DNA from: Paroedura picta
Lineage: Eukaryota > Chordata > Lepidosauria > Squamata > Gekkonidae
DNA length: 64,000 nucleotides
Assembly: GCF_049243985.1 (NCBI RefSeq)
Contig: NC_135377.1
Coordinates: 69,819,645-69,883,644 of the forward strand
Reading direction: 5' to 3'
The notes under the pieces: generated by a model
The model's database searches: none
Told to the model about the DNA's origin: nothing
Seen by the model: only the letters and a program-made list of their open reading frames with translations
In this document: in pieces, positions 1-9,520 of the stretch
How positions within the stretch are numbered: the stretch's first letter is position 1
How the letters are laid out: every line of letters starts with the position of its first letter
Made by a program: the position numbers and the translations under genes

Positions 1-102
1 AGCGATCGTCCCCACCACACCAATAGAGGACAGAAAATAGAGGACAAGCACTATTTCTAGACTTCACCGCTTCAGCCTACAGTTGAGGATTACAGGCTGA
101 AT

Positions 103-305
103 TTGTTGTTTATTGTTGCTGTCAAATCACAGCTGAGTTATGGAGAGCCCAGGGGGCTTTCTAGGCAAGACACGTGGTTTGCCATTGCCTGTCTCTCCAT
201 CACAACCCTGGTATTTCTTGGTGGTCTCCCATCCAAATACTGGCCAGAGCTGACCCTGCTTACCTTCCAAGATCTGACGGGATGGGGCCAGTCTGGGCTA
301 TCCAG
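103..305 (-). repeat. 5S rRNA-derived SINE
   Basis: Read on the minus strand, about 304 to 195 follows 5S rRNA, including AAGCAGGGTC and TATTTGGATGGGAGACC (internal promoter region). The tail GCAATGGCAAACCAC and the end around 103-150 resemble the BovB-like tail of squamate SINEs. The 5S head is diverged, so this is a retroposed SINE and not a working rRNA gene. It matches the idea of 5S-headed Sauria SINEs known from lizards. Confidence 0.75.
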
Positions 306-344
306 GTAAGGTCATCGACTGAACACTCCCCCTGTATTTCATTA

Positions 345-455
345 TTTAATTTATTTATTTTTGAGATTTCTAGCTTGCCTCTCTCCAAAAGGAGTCTCGG
401 GGTGGAGAACGTCATTAAAATACAAGTTACAAATAAATCACATAGAAATCTAGAT
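345..455 (-). repeat. LINE 3' tail fragment (CR1/L2 clade)
   Basis: An A/T-rich TTATTTATTTATT start is followed by a diverged form of the 'gccctccc...ggctcagggcgg' 3' UTR end that many squamate LINEs share, read on the minus strand. It is short and decayed. Subfamily cannot be assigned by eye. Confidence 0.4.
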
Positions 456-967
456 TAAAAATTCTAAAAATGATTTGCCTAAAACAAATATGACCAGCTC
501 CTTTATCCCGCTTTGTTCTGGGCAAGGCATACCAGCAGGCCAGGAAACAAGTTGGAATAGATACCAGAGATGCCTGGCCCGATGAGGGGGGTTCCCATCC
601 AATACCCCCCTCCCCCCAAAAAAGTCAGCGTAGGCAGATAATAAAACCTTCTGCACATAAAGAAGTAGATGTCAAGGAGAAGGTTTTATTTTTTTTTTAA
701 CTTATTATTTATTTACAAGATTTATCTGCTGCTGATTTAGCCTACTCTTCTCCCTTCTTTGCTAGTCTTCTGTATGGAGTATTATTTTGGTAAAGAAGGG
801 GTAGGATTCTACTCCTGAAAGTATTTCATCTTGTGGTAATCCATTTGAGAAAACTGGGCCTAACGTTCTTTGGGTGTTTGTTCCTCTGGGCTGTAGGAAA
901 CAGTTCTTGATTTCATAAAATACTTTCCCTGCTATTTCACCATTTGCTAATTACATATTTTAATAAA
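456..967. other. Intergenic, nothing recognised
   Basis: AT-rich single-copy-looking DNA with a T-run near 690-700. I see no exon with splice sites, RNA gene or clear repeat. Confidence 0.4.
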
Positions 968-969
968 CA

Positions 970-1130
970 GTAGGGCTGTCAGCCCCACTTTGGGAAACTC
1001 TTGGAGATTTGGGGAAGGACTAGGATCTCAGGGGGATACAATGCCATAGAGTCCACCTAACAAAACATCTGGAGATGAGCTGTAATTTGAGGGGCTCCCC
1101 AGGCCCCACAAGGAGGCTGGCATCCCTCCT
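970..1130. repeat. Interspersed repeat, 'gttgcca / cattttctcc' family
   Basis: The family has a recurring order: a gtTGCCA-like start, 'ctggagat', 'ggacctcagtggggtataat', 'catttTCTCCagg' and 'ctgatctctgtag'. Related pieces lie near 10040, 17617, 20205, 21735, 22070, 22355, 35843 and 36735. Class is unknown to me; ends such as agggttgcca and tggcaaccct hint at a DNA transposon with inverted ends. Confidence 0.5.
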
Positions 1131-1939
1131 TACCGCCTGGTTCTTTTAACTGGAGATGCCAGGAGTTGGACTTGGAACTCCCGAATGGCAATGATATGAT
1201 ATATGGAGGGTGGCCAAAGCTCACAACAGCTGTGACTGCACTGTGAATGGCTTGAAAGAAGAACATGGTTCTCCTTAATAACAAAGTTCTCAAACACGAA
1301 AATAATCAAGAATCACTTTTTCTCCAGGCGCAGTTATTAATTCAGAGACGTTATTGTTGTGAAATGTTGGCATATCAACTGTGGGAAAGGGCCAGTTTCT
1401 CTGAAAAGAGTCTGTCATACCTCTGGGGTTGGGTTTAGTGATCATTCCCACCTAAAATGTACATAAGGAAAATTTGGCAAATGTATAATTTCCAACAGGC
1501 ATATCTGCAGACGTTCCGTGATAATTTTCCTAACTCTGTTTTGTTCTTTAGGGCATTAATTCTATTCCCCAGTGGATCATTAGCTTTCTACCTGTTTTGA
1601 TTAATTTAATCCACGCTACGAAGAGCTTATCCATGGCTTCATGAACGGAATGGGAACTTTAACTCTTGTTTTAACCTAACCTCCTGCCACGAGAAATCAT
1701 GTCAAATCTAATTGTGTTGAGGGGAGTTTAAATGCATTTCCCATGACATTATTTCAAAAGCTATATAAGAGGCCTCTGTCTGTTCTTCATAGTTCACTGT
1801 ACACTCTTCATGAGTTGCAGGCAGGACATTTCTCTGGTGTGCATCTAAATAACTTACAAATCTCTGATATAAGGAGAAGTTAACATAATGAGCAATGAAA
1901 TGAACATGGACTTCTCATACTTTTCTAGCACCATCTGTA
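1131..1939. other. Intergenic, nothing recognised
   Basis: No repeat family or exon stands out. There is a TATATAA-like string near 1762, but nothing supports a promoter. Confidence 0.35.
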
Positions 1940-1947
1940 TTTGGAGG

Positions 1948-2228
1948 TAAGGTAAAGGTAAAGGTATCCCCTGTGCAAGCACCGGGTCATGTCTGCCCCT
2001 TAGGGTGACGCCCTCTAGCGTTTTCATGGCAGACTCAATACGGGGTGGTTTGCCAGTGCCTTCCCCAGTCATTACCGTTTTACCCCCCAGCAAGCTGGGT
2101 ACTCATTTTACCGACCTCGGAAGGCTGAGTTGACCTCGAGCCGACTGCTGGGATTGAACTCCCAGCCTCATGGGCAGAGCTTTGAAACTGCATGTCTGCT
2201 GCTTACCACTCTGTGCCATAAGAGGCTT
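1948..2228 (-). repeat. Sauria-type SINE (tRNA head, BovB-like tail)
   Basis: On the minus strand the element starts with the tRNA-like head (gagcctcttatggc... at 2228), passes the conserved body 'gggtaaaacggtaatgac' and ends in the (TTTACC)n tail at 1948. The direct repeat tttggagg lies on both sides (1940-1947 and about 2236-2243), so it is a complete target-primed insertion. Confidence 0.85.
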
Positions 2229-2243
2229 TTTTTTTTTGGAGGG

Positions 2244-3569
2244 GGGGAATAGCAAATCAACCCCTCCCTCCAATTTCCACTGATATCACGGATTTAATCC
2301 TGGAGATACTTTTGACATTTTTATTAAGAAGTAATATTATGGCAGCATGCCACCAAGAGCATCAGTGCTCACACGGCACTTCTTGGATAATATCCCAGGA
2401 TGAATTTGATCCCCCAAGATTCAGAAAAGTCAAGAAGTACTTGTAGACATCTTACAGACTGGCATGTCTATCTCTCCAGGATCACAAGAGCACCAGCATT
2501 TAAGGTAAGACAGGTGTATATAAAGTAGAATTTGTGCCAACACAGTCCTAACCTAAGCAGCCTAAAGGGGATTGCTGAGCTTTCTTGAAGGGGGTGTTGC
2601 CACCTTATTTATTTACCTTCTTATTATAAAATGTCGTCACTTTTTCGTTAAAAGTTTTGCTTCCCCACTTTTTCAGAGGAATTTTGTTTTTTTAATGGTA
2701 TTTTTCAGAACTATATACCAGGGAGCCAAATACTGCTTTGGTATTTGGATCCTGTTTTTTTTGGGGGGGGGGGGTGATTTATTTGTTTGTTTGTTTGTTT
2801 ATTTATGTTCTTTGGTTATTCCCTATGGAAAATATTTCCCAGGGTCTGTTTTTAAAGCTACTGGCACCAATATTGTCACAGAGCTGCAGGTAACACCTCT
2901 TTGAAAAATGCACAGATTTCAAGTGGATTGAACTCAGAGGTCCAGTTCTATGGGCTTGTCACCAAGGTGACTAAGCCGCCCTCCACTGATTCCTATGGGA
3001 AGAGTCTGTAAAACCTGGGAATTCATGCCAATGTACAACTTGAGAATCACCCAAGTCAAATGGAGTAGAAATGCTGCTGCGAGCCCAGAATATGTAAAAG
3101 CAGAGAATCTAGCTAATGTAAAACTAAAGAATCTCTAGCCATGTCAAACTGAGACTCCATTGCCAAAAGCCCAAACCTGATGCAAAGGAATTCAAGCAAA
3201 GGGCACAACTTTACAGAGCCAACAGAAACAATTTAAAAAGGGAGGATATAAGACAGACCCAACTGACAAACTGACAGCGAGCTCAGGAAGGCCCAGAAAC
3301 TCCAGGAAAAAATGATGTCGGAAGGAACAAACCAGTTCTGGAAGCCTTCAGATCCTGACTCCCAATATTCCTGGGTAATTCCACATATTTCCAGGATTTT
3401 TCTGGAGTCATTTAGCGGTAGTCTAGAAAATTCCAAATACCACCCAGACACTCAAATATATCAGTAAAATATTAATAAGGTATTTTTTCAGGTATGTATT
3501 CTGCTCAGATATATCCAAATGCACATTCTTATTCTATTCTGCAAGGCAGAGTGTTTAAGTGAAATTATG
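2244..3569. other. Intergenic with G-run and (TTTG)n
   Basis: A T9G12-type homopolymer switch at about 2755-2776 is followed by a (TTTG)n stretch to about 2801. The rest looks unique. No exon recognised. Confidence 0.4.
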
Positions 3570-3577
3570 GCTTAGAC

Positions 3578-3868
3578 CAGTGGTTTTCAACCTTCCTAAT
3601 GCCGCGACCCTTTAATACAATTCCTCATGTTGTGGTGACCCCCAACCATAAAATTATGCAAGGGTTCTTTCAGAGAAATAAAACTAAAACTGACCAAGGG
3701 AGTGAAGATCCATTGTTCATGATGGTATATAAATTGCATATAAATTGGTGGGTGCCTTCAGGAGCGGCAATGGTGGCGCCCCCCCCCCCCCCCCGGCCAA
3801 GCTGCTCACCCTGCTGCGACCCCTGTGAAAGGGTCGTTTGACCCCCAAAAGGGTCTTGAGAACCACTG
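3578..3868 (+). mobile_element. SPIN-like non-autonomous hAT element, copy 1
   Basis: It starts CAGTGGTTTTCAACCTTCC and ends AAGGGTCTTGAGAACCACTG, which are the ends of the SPIN family of hAT transposons ('gcgaccctttaatacaattcc', 'gtggtgacccccaaccataaaattat', 'gtgaaagggtcgtttgacccc'). An 8-bp flank gcttagac/gcttagat (3570-3577, 3869-3876) fits hAT insertion. The 291-bp element has no transposase. The interior holds a C16 tract and is shared with the copy at 14784. Confidence 0.9.
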
Positions 3869-3876
3869 GCTTAGAT

Positions 3877-4129
3877 CCCATATTCAAGTTTTATGCAGGA
3901 AAGGTGGGATGATTTCCCCATCCTGCGGCAGACCTCTGACTCTGACCCCAGCTCTCATTCCCTAGGCAGCCCCAACCTTCGTAGAGAATGTCAGACAGGG
4001 CATCCAGCTCTTTAAAGAAGCGGTGGGAGGGGCAGGGAGCTCTCTCATCCAAGGCCATGCATAATTCATTGGCTCAGGGGCCTGTCACTCCCTGGGACTG
4101 TGTTGGGTGAAAGGACTGGCTGAGCCCAG
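3877..4129. other. Intergenic, nothing recognised
   Basis: Moderately GC-rich unique-looking sequence. No splice-flanked frame found. Confidence 0.3.
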
Positions 4130-4262
4130 GGCCCATTCCGCACACCTAGGATAATGCACTTTCAATGTGCTTTGGCAGCTGGGTTTTCCTGTGCAGAACA
4201 GGAAAATCTACTTCTAAAGTGCATTGAAAGTGCATTATCTATTGTGTGCAGAATAGGCCTTC
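4130..4262. repeat. Palindromic MITE-like repeat ('tgcactttcaatg' family)
   Basis: The arms are inverted: 'ataatgcactttcaatgtgc' on the left against 'gtgcattgaaagtgcattat' on the right, around a core with 'ttttcctgtgcagaacaggaaaat'. The outer ends cattccgcacac and gtgtgcagaatagg also pair. A second diverged copy is at 27252-27402. Probably a small DNA transposon. Confidence 0.6.
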
Positions 4263-5537
4263 CCTCAGGGAAGCATTTTAAAGGTATGCCCTGAAGCTGC
4301 CAGGGGGAAAGAGCCGGATCTGTTTTCTGGCAGTTGAGAAAAGGGTACGCGGTTAAGCCCTGAGGGGCAACTAGGTGAAAGGAAACACCTACCCTTTGTT
4401 CTGTCATGGGACATTTGCCCAATAAGAAGCTACCCTGGAAAGCGAGACCACGCTGGACTCCGGCTGAGCCCCAGCAGATCCTGGCACTTACATTTCATTA
4501 TGACATTCCTTCATTCGCGTAACATATTACCAAACCGGTGGTGATTTCATATTTCCCTTCTTCCTGTATCCATTAAGGCAGATGTGACATATGATGCTCC
4601 AGACCCCTTGAGGATCTCCACATCCTGTGTCCTGAATTAGGCTCCCTCCCGTCAGAAAGAAGCATCCATTTCTTCACGCTGATCCGAAGGGCCTCCTGTG
4701 TATGATCAGATAAGCAAACCTGACCCTGGGCCAGTTAATCTCCCCGGCCTATTTATCTTGGCTGACCGTCTTTTTGTCCAGGGCTCCGTGATGATATTTC
4801 ATCTGGGAGACTTGGAGGTTTGCTTTCATTGAAGCCCTGCTTTCTTTCTTTCTTTCTTTTTTACAGTGTCTACCCCCCTCCCCTCTCCAGTACATCATTA
4901 CTATAATGAGATAAAGATCTCTAGCTAAGGAATGATTCTTATTATAGAGTTCCCATGTTCCACTAGGAGACTTCCCCAAGGTATATATTAAAACCAAAAT
5001 GGTCCCACGTAATCATTTAAATCTACAAAACTCAATTCATTTCTGATTCCCTCCAGGCCTTGGTCTTACAAGTGACCTAATCAGGATGCATTCTGAGCAT
5101 CTCCAAAGAGGGTAGGGGACCCTGGATCCTGTTCCCCAATAGGCTCAGAGAGAGAGACTGAATTATGGTTTTTCTCCTGTGCGCCACTTTGAGAATGGAA
5201 TGTTTCAGATCTGTCAAAATGAAGACCGGAGTCTCGTTTGGGAGGGAGAAGGGAAGGCACAAGGGGGTGGGGGAGATGAGGTGTTCCAGGTTTGATTTAA
5301 GGGGTTACCGATTATCTCAAACAGTTCTCTGCGTGCTATTAAACAGAAACCTCAGCTTATAACAAACTGAAACTTTGGCCTTGTATGAAATTGTGAGGGG
5401 AGAATAAAGTACAGCAAAAATGGCTCCTCCTGGCCCAAATCTCAACCTCCAAGATGGGGCTTAAGCAAGCAAATTTCCACATCTGCTCTACGTTTCCTCT
5501 CCTGTCAACTGACTTAAGAGGGGAATACAGCTGCCAG
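4263..5537. other. Intergenic, one (TTTC)n run
   Basis: A short (TTTC)n stretch at 4841-4862 is the only low-complexity tract. I see no gene. Confidence 0.35.
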
Positions 5538-5788
5538 GTGACATGTTATCTGAAGCTCTGACCATGAGGTTGGGAGTTCGATCCAAGCAGCCGGCTCGTT
5601 GACTCAGCCTTCCATCCTTCCGAGGTTGATAAAATGAGTACCCAGCTTGCTGGGGGGTAAACGGTAATGACTGGGGAAGGCACTGGCAAACCACCCCGTA
5701 TTGAGTCTGCCATCAAAACGCTGGAGGGCGTCACCCCAAGGGTCAGACATGACTCGGTGCTTGCACAGGGGATACCTTTACCTTTATC
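5538..5788 (+). repeat. Sauria-type SINE, 5'-truncated
   Basis: It begins inside the tRNA-related head (ctgaagctctgaccatgagg), has the full body and ends in gggatacctttaccttta. The first 40 or so bases of the head are missing, which is common for target-primed insertions. Confidence 0.85.
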
Positions 5789-5956
5789 TATTTCATGGGG
5801 AGGGGGGATATTAAAGCATTTTGGCCTAAAGGTTGTCTGCAAATGCTGTGACTACTTGCTCTAATTTTATTTCATTTTATTATCTGTTTTATTGCCGATC
5901 TATGAGTGTAACAAATCAACTAACTTGTTCTTGTATATGTCTTCTAGTTTGCCCTG

Positions 5957-6118
5957 ACATGGACAGCCCCAGCAAACCCAACCCTGTCAGGTCATTGAAG
6001 CTAAGCAGGTCAGCTGCGGTCAGTATTTGGATGGGAGACCTCCAAGGATTCTGGAGGCAGTTCCTCCAAGGAACAGCAGAGGTCACAATGCGGAGACAGG
6101 CAATGTAAACCACCTCTG
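5957..6118 (+). repeat. 5S rRNA-derived SINE
   Basis: The 5S-like words are in the right order: AAGCTAAGCAGGTCAG, then TATTTGGATGGGAGACC, then 'gacaggcaatgtaaaccacctctga' as in the SINE at 103-305 in the opposite orientation. Diverged, so not a functional rRNA gene. Confidence 0.75.
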
Positions 6119-6169
6119 AATGACCCTTGCCTGGCTGCCAGGCAGTGCTTAGCTTAGATCCCCTGGCTA

Positions 6170-6835
6170 TTCTACACACAGGCCTTACAAGAGATGAATA
6201 ACTAATTTGGCAACGGGGGGTGCTGGCATGTGGACAGTATGCATACTTCAAACATGGAGTAAAACTTCGTAAGAATATTTAATTGTATCAATATGTGAGG
6301 TTTATCTAAGGTGATGTGCTTGTTAATATCTTATTGACTGCATAATTGACAATTGTAAATTATTTAACAATGAAGTTACCTGGACTGGTTCCAATAAAAG
6401 GCAGCGCAGTTACTCATTCTGCAGACAATGTGTGCATATGTACACAATCATAATATGCGCAGCAAGGTCTTTGGGGAACGCCCCAGCGTAGTCCATTTGT
6501 TACCGAAATGACTGTGATGACAAACATGAAATCATGCAATCAAGAACTGACTTGACTCCAAAGGTTCTCCTTCAGAATGTCCCATATTAACATTTAAATT
6601 CCTTTAGAACAGGCATAAGTCACTTCCCCAGATAATGTTCATCAGTGTTTCCCACGGCAAACCACCTTGGGACCTCACGGGCTGAAGGCCTCTAAAAAGG
6701 ACATGCCCATTTGACCTTTCACCTTTGATCTTCAGGGCAACATCTTACAGAATTACATAAGAAATCCATTTGCCGACTAGTGAGTTAGCCTTCATGGTTG
6801 TTAAGGAATTTATCTTTCAATACAACATACTAAAC
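6170..6835. other. Intergenic, nothing recognised
   Basis: AT-rich, unique-looking, without exon signals. Confidence 0.35.
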
Positions 6836-7474
6836 CAGGCTTTCTCAACCAGGGTTTTGTGAAACCTTGGGGTTTCATGAAGTCCCAAGAAGGGTTTCAC
6901 CAACTGGGTGGGAGTTAAATTTTAAAAATATATGAAAATTTAATTTAAAAAAATTATCAGGTGATATGACCATATATGGTCATGTTGACCCCCAAAAAAA
7001 TGGAGACTAGAAGAGGTGGGAAGAGGAGGGCCCCCAGCCATACAAATCCTTACTGGTTAAGGCTCATTGAACATGGTAGTGATTGGAGTCTAGAGAGGTA
7101 AGTACTCTCATGTTAACTGTGAGAGTGGGGGTGACATAGGCCCACCCCAGCCGTATTCCTGGGCCAACAGAGTACGTCACTGGGACAATTCTGGCATTGG
7201 GAGTGTGAAGGAGCTGAATAGGTCTGCTCTGGCCCTGTTTCTGTCATGGGGGGGGGGGGGGGCTGGATGCAGCAGAGCGGCACTTCCTGTGCTGTGGGAG
7301 TGGTCTGGTGATGTCACATCTGGTGGGAGTATCTGGGTGATGCAACTTTGGTGAAATGTGACTTTTTGGGGAGTGGCAGGAAGGCATGGCCCACATGACT
7401 TCACTTCCGGGGTTTCTCAAAGCCTAAAGAATGCTTCAGGAGTTTTTCAATGATAAAAAGGTTGAGGAAGGCTG
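6836..7474. mobile_element. Non-autonomous hAT element ('gagaaacccc' family), long copy
   Basis: Terminal inverted ends CAGGCTTTCTCAACC and GGTTGAGGAAGGCTG, with flanks tactaaac/ccctaaac (6 of 8). The interior shares the family order: 'ggggtttc', 'gaagggtttcac', 'gaccatatatggtcat', 'tttctcaaagcctaaag'. This copy is nearly twice as long as the roughly 340-bp form at 15757 because of an extra internal stretch with a G15 run (7248-7262). Confidence 0.8.
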
Positions 7475-7486
7475 CCCTAAACCGAA

Positions 7487-7750
7487 CAAACCAGCTTGGT
7501 TAAGAGCAGTGGCCTCGAATCTGAAGAACCGGGTTTGATTCCCCACACCTCCACATGCAGCCAGCTGGGTGACCTTGGGCCAGTCACAGTCCTGTTAGAG
7601 ATGTTCTCGAAGAGTTGTGCCGTCAGAATTCTCTCAGCCCCACCCACCTCATAGGGTGTCTATTGTGGGGAGAGGAAAGGAAAGGTGTTTGTGAATTGCT
7701 CTGAGACTCCTTTGGGCAGTGAAAAGCAGGGTATAAAACCAGCTCTTTTC
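7487..7750 (+). repeat. MIR/CORE-like SINE
   Basis: 'ttaagagcagtggcctcgaatc', 'gaaccgggtttgattcccc', 'cagctgggtgaccttgggcc' and a 3' end 'gcagggtataaaaccagctctt'. This is the squamate MIR-type SINE, tRNA-like 5' part with an L2-like tail. Confidence 0.8.
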
Positions 7751-9313
7751 ATTCTTTATTGTATTGATATTTCTTGTACTTAAATATGCTTTGTTATCGA
7801 CTGAGAGCACTATGGTGGAGGGCAGAAGGAGGGTCCCTACACTCAAAGTTACTATTACTGTTACTACAAAGTTACTACAAAGTTACTGTTCACTGTATAA
7901 AGAGTATTTGCCATACACCCAAAGTTACTGTTCACTGTCCAGAATTTCACTCAAACCCTTGACTTGTGTTTTGTCACCGTTTCCTTCAACCCCGTTATCT
8001 TAGCCCGAAACCAGCTTGCTTTCATTTACTGAGCGCAATCCCAATTGTTAGGACAGATTCAAGCACTTCCTCTTCCTGGAACTCACCAGATGTATTTCAG
8101 CCAAGTACATTTGAGGCATGTGCAAGTTATTTTAATGAAAGGCTGCAAAAGGCACATCACCAAGGAGTCTTTGGCCCTGCATCGGAATGACTGAACCCCA
8201 CACAAACAAAGGCCTTTGACCCCTGTGAGCTACGTGTCACCTTTAAATGTGCTTATTGCTACTTGTGTTTTCGTAATGGGACTACCACTTGGAATAAAAC
8301 AAGGAAGCAACACTGGCTTCCCCCGTGGAAGGGATGGGAAAGAAGGAGATGGGATGACCTTAGCGTAGAGCTTCAGGAGATGGTGGGGTTAAAAAAACCA
8401 TGCAGGGATGCACATTGCTGCTGCTGTGACCACCCCCCCCATGTCCATGGCCACTACTTGTCTCCCATCCATCAAGTCCTGCATCACCTCTCCCTCCAGT
8501 GCTGCCAAGTAGCTGGTGTGATCCGTGAGACTCAGCATGGAAGCTGCTCTTGGTGGAAAGCCCCAACGCCCAGGCTGAGAAGGCAGTCCAATAAATCACA
8601 TAATCGGTCATCTAGCATTCTGCCACCGTTGCTTGGAATCAGTACATTTCAAGAACGGAAGGTCTTATACACTCTGTAGAAGAAAGATACGGCCCTTTCC
8701 GATAGCTACCTTTTATCCAGCCACCATGGCATGCTCCGGTGCAGTTCCCCTTGCATACAAATGAGGACAATCAATTTTCATCCACAAAGGGCAGAGTTGC
8801 TCGACGTCACAAAAGTCGCTTCCAGAGCTCCAAACGAGCCCATCGATATCTCTTAATGGTTCGAGGAAGGGAGCAAGCGGAGGACTCTTGCTCCCACTCG
8901 TGCACACAGACACGCGCCAATTGCATTACACACCAGAGAGAGATTGCAGCAATGTGTCTTCCTCGCCTGTGGCTGATCCATCACTCTTGGAAGCTGTACC
9001 GTCCGGAAGAACTGCACTGCCGCGCCTGTTGTGGGCGGTTATCGAAAGAGCGAGCGCGATCAATAATGTATTTGCCGAGCTCAAAGGGTCACCTCCCACC
9101 CCCAGAAATCCTTTGCATAGGAAAAGCAATCCATGGCCCACCACAATTAGAATACGTAAGGACACCCAGTTTGTCTGCTGACCTCAAGCGAACACATTAT
9201 TGTCTCGGATAGATGTTGTAGTGTTTGGAGCTACCCCCTCCTAAAGACCCCCCTGGCTAAAGCAAGTAGCTGAGAGAGCAGGCCTTCAGGTTACTCTGAA
9301 GAGGAGACATATG
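7751..9313. other. 3' flank and probable 3' UTR of CD83
   Basis: This lies just downstream of the CD83 stop codon on the minus strand. A short diverged repeat of 'caaagttactgttcactg' is at 7845-7940. Minus-strand ATTAAA (8132-8137) and AATAAA (7753-7758) are possible polyadenylation signals but neither is supported by a downstream GU-rich element I could judge. A 138-residue plus-strand open frame at 8263-8679 shows no domain. Confidence 0.4.
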
Positions 9314-9520
9314 TTAAAGAACTCTATCGTTTTTCTGTCCTGATGTTGGGATGATGGAAGATGGAAAAATATCCGCTGGCAGAGAACGCAGATCAAGTGT
9401 GTCATCGGCCGTGCCCTCAGAGTCATTCTTTCGATAGGAATGGTTAAGGTGAAGGCTGTGAGTGGCATGCCTCTTTCTGGATTTATGGAGATCTGGAGAC
9501 TCTTTGTCCCTCAGGCAACG
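9314..9520 (-). CDS. CD83: CD83 exon 5, cytoplasmic tail and stop
   Basis: A strong acceptor (tttatttccttttctag) precedes a phase-0 frame of 68 residues ending in TAA at 9314-9316. It opens RCLRDKESPDLHKSRK, where SPDLHK can be laid beside FPDFSK of the human tail. The remainder, rich in Ser, Asp, Arg and His, has no likeness to the mammalian end (…TPHKTELV) that I can see. The phase and position after the membrane exon make it the natural last exon. An alternative last exon nearer 12.7 kb was looked for and not seen. Confidence 0.7.
   Translation of the reverse strand, partial: RCLRDKESPDLHKSRKRHATHSLHLNHSYRKNDSEGTADDTLDLRSLPADIFPSSIIPTSGQKNDRVL

Noticed and set aside
8263-8679. A 138-codon plus-strand frame downstream of CD83
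   Set aside because: No domain, no splice or promoter context, and on the opposite strand to CD83.
9286-9468. Alternative frame MPLTAFTLTIPIERM in the last CD83 exon
   Set aside because: Wrong phase for the membrane exon, and it does not begin at the acceptor.
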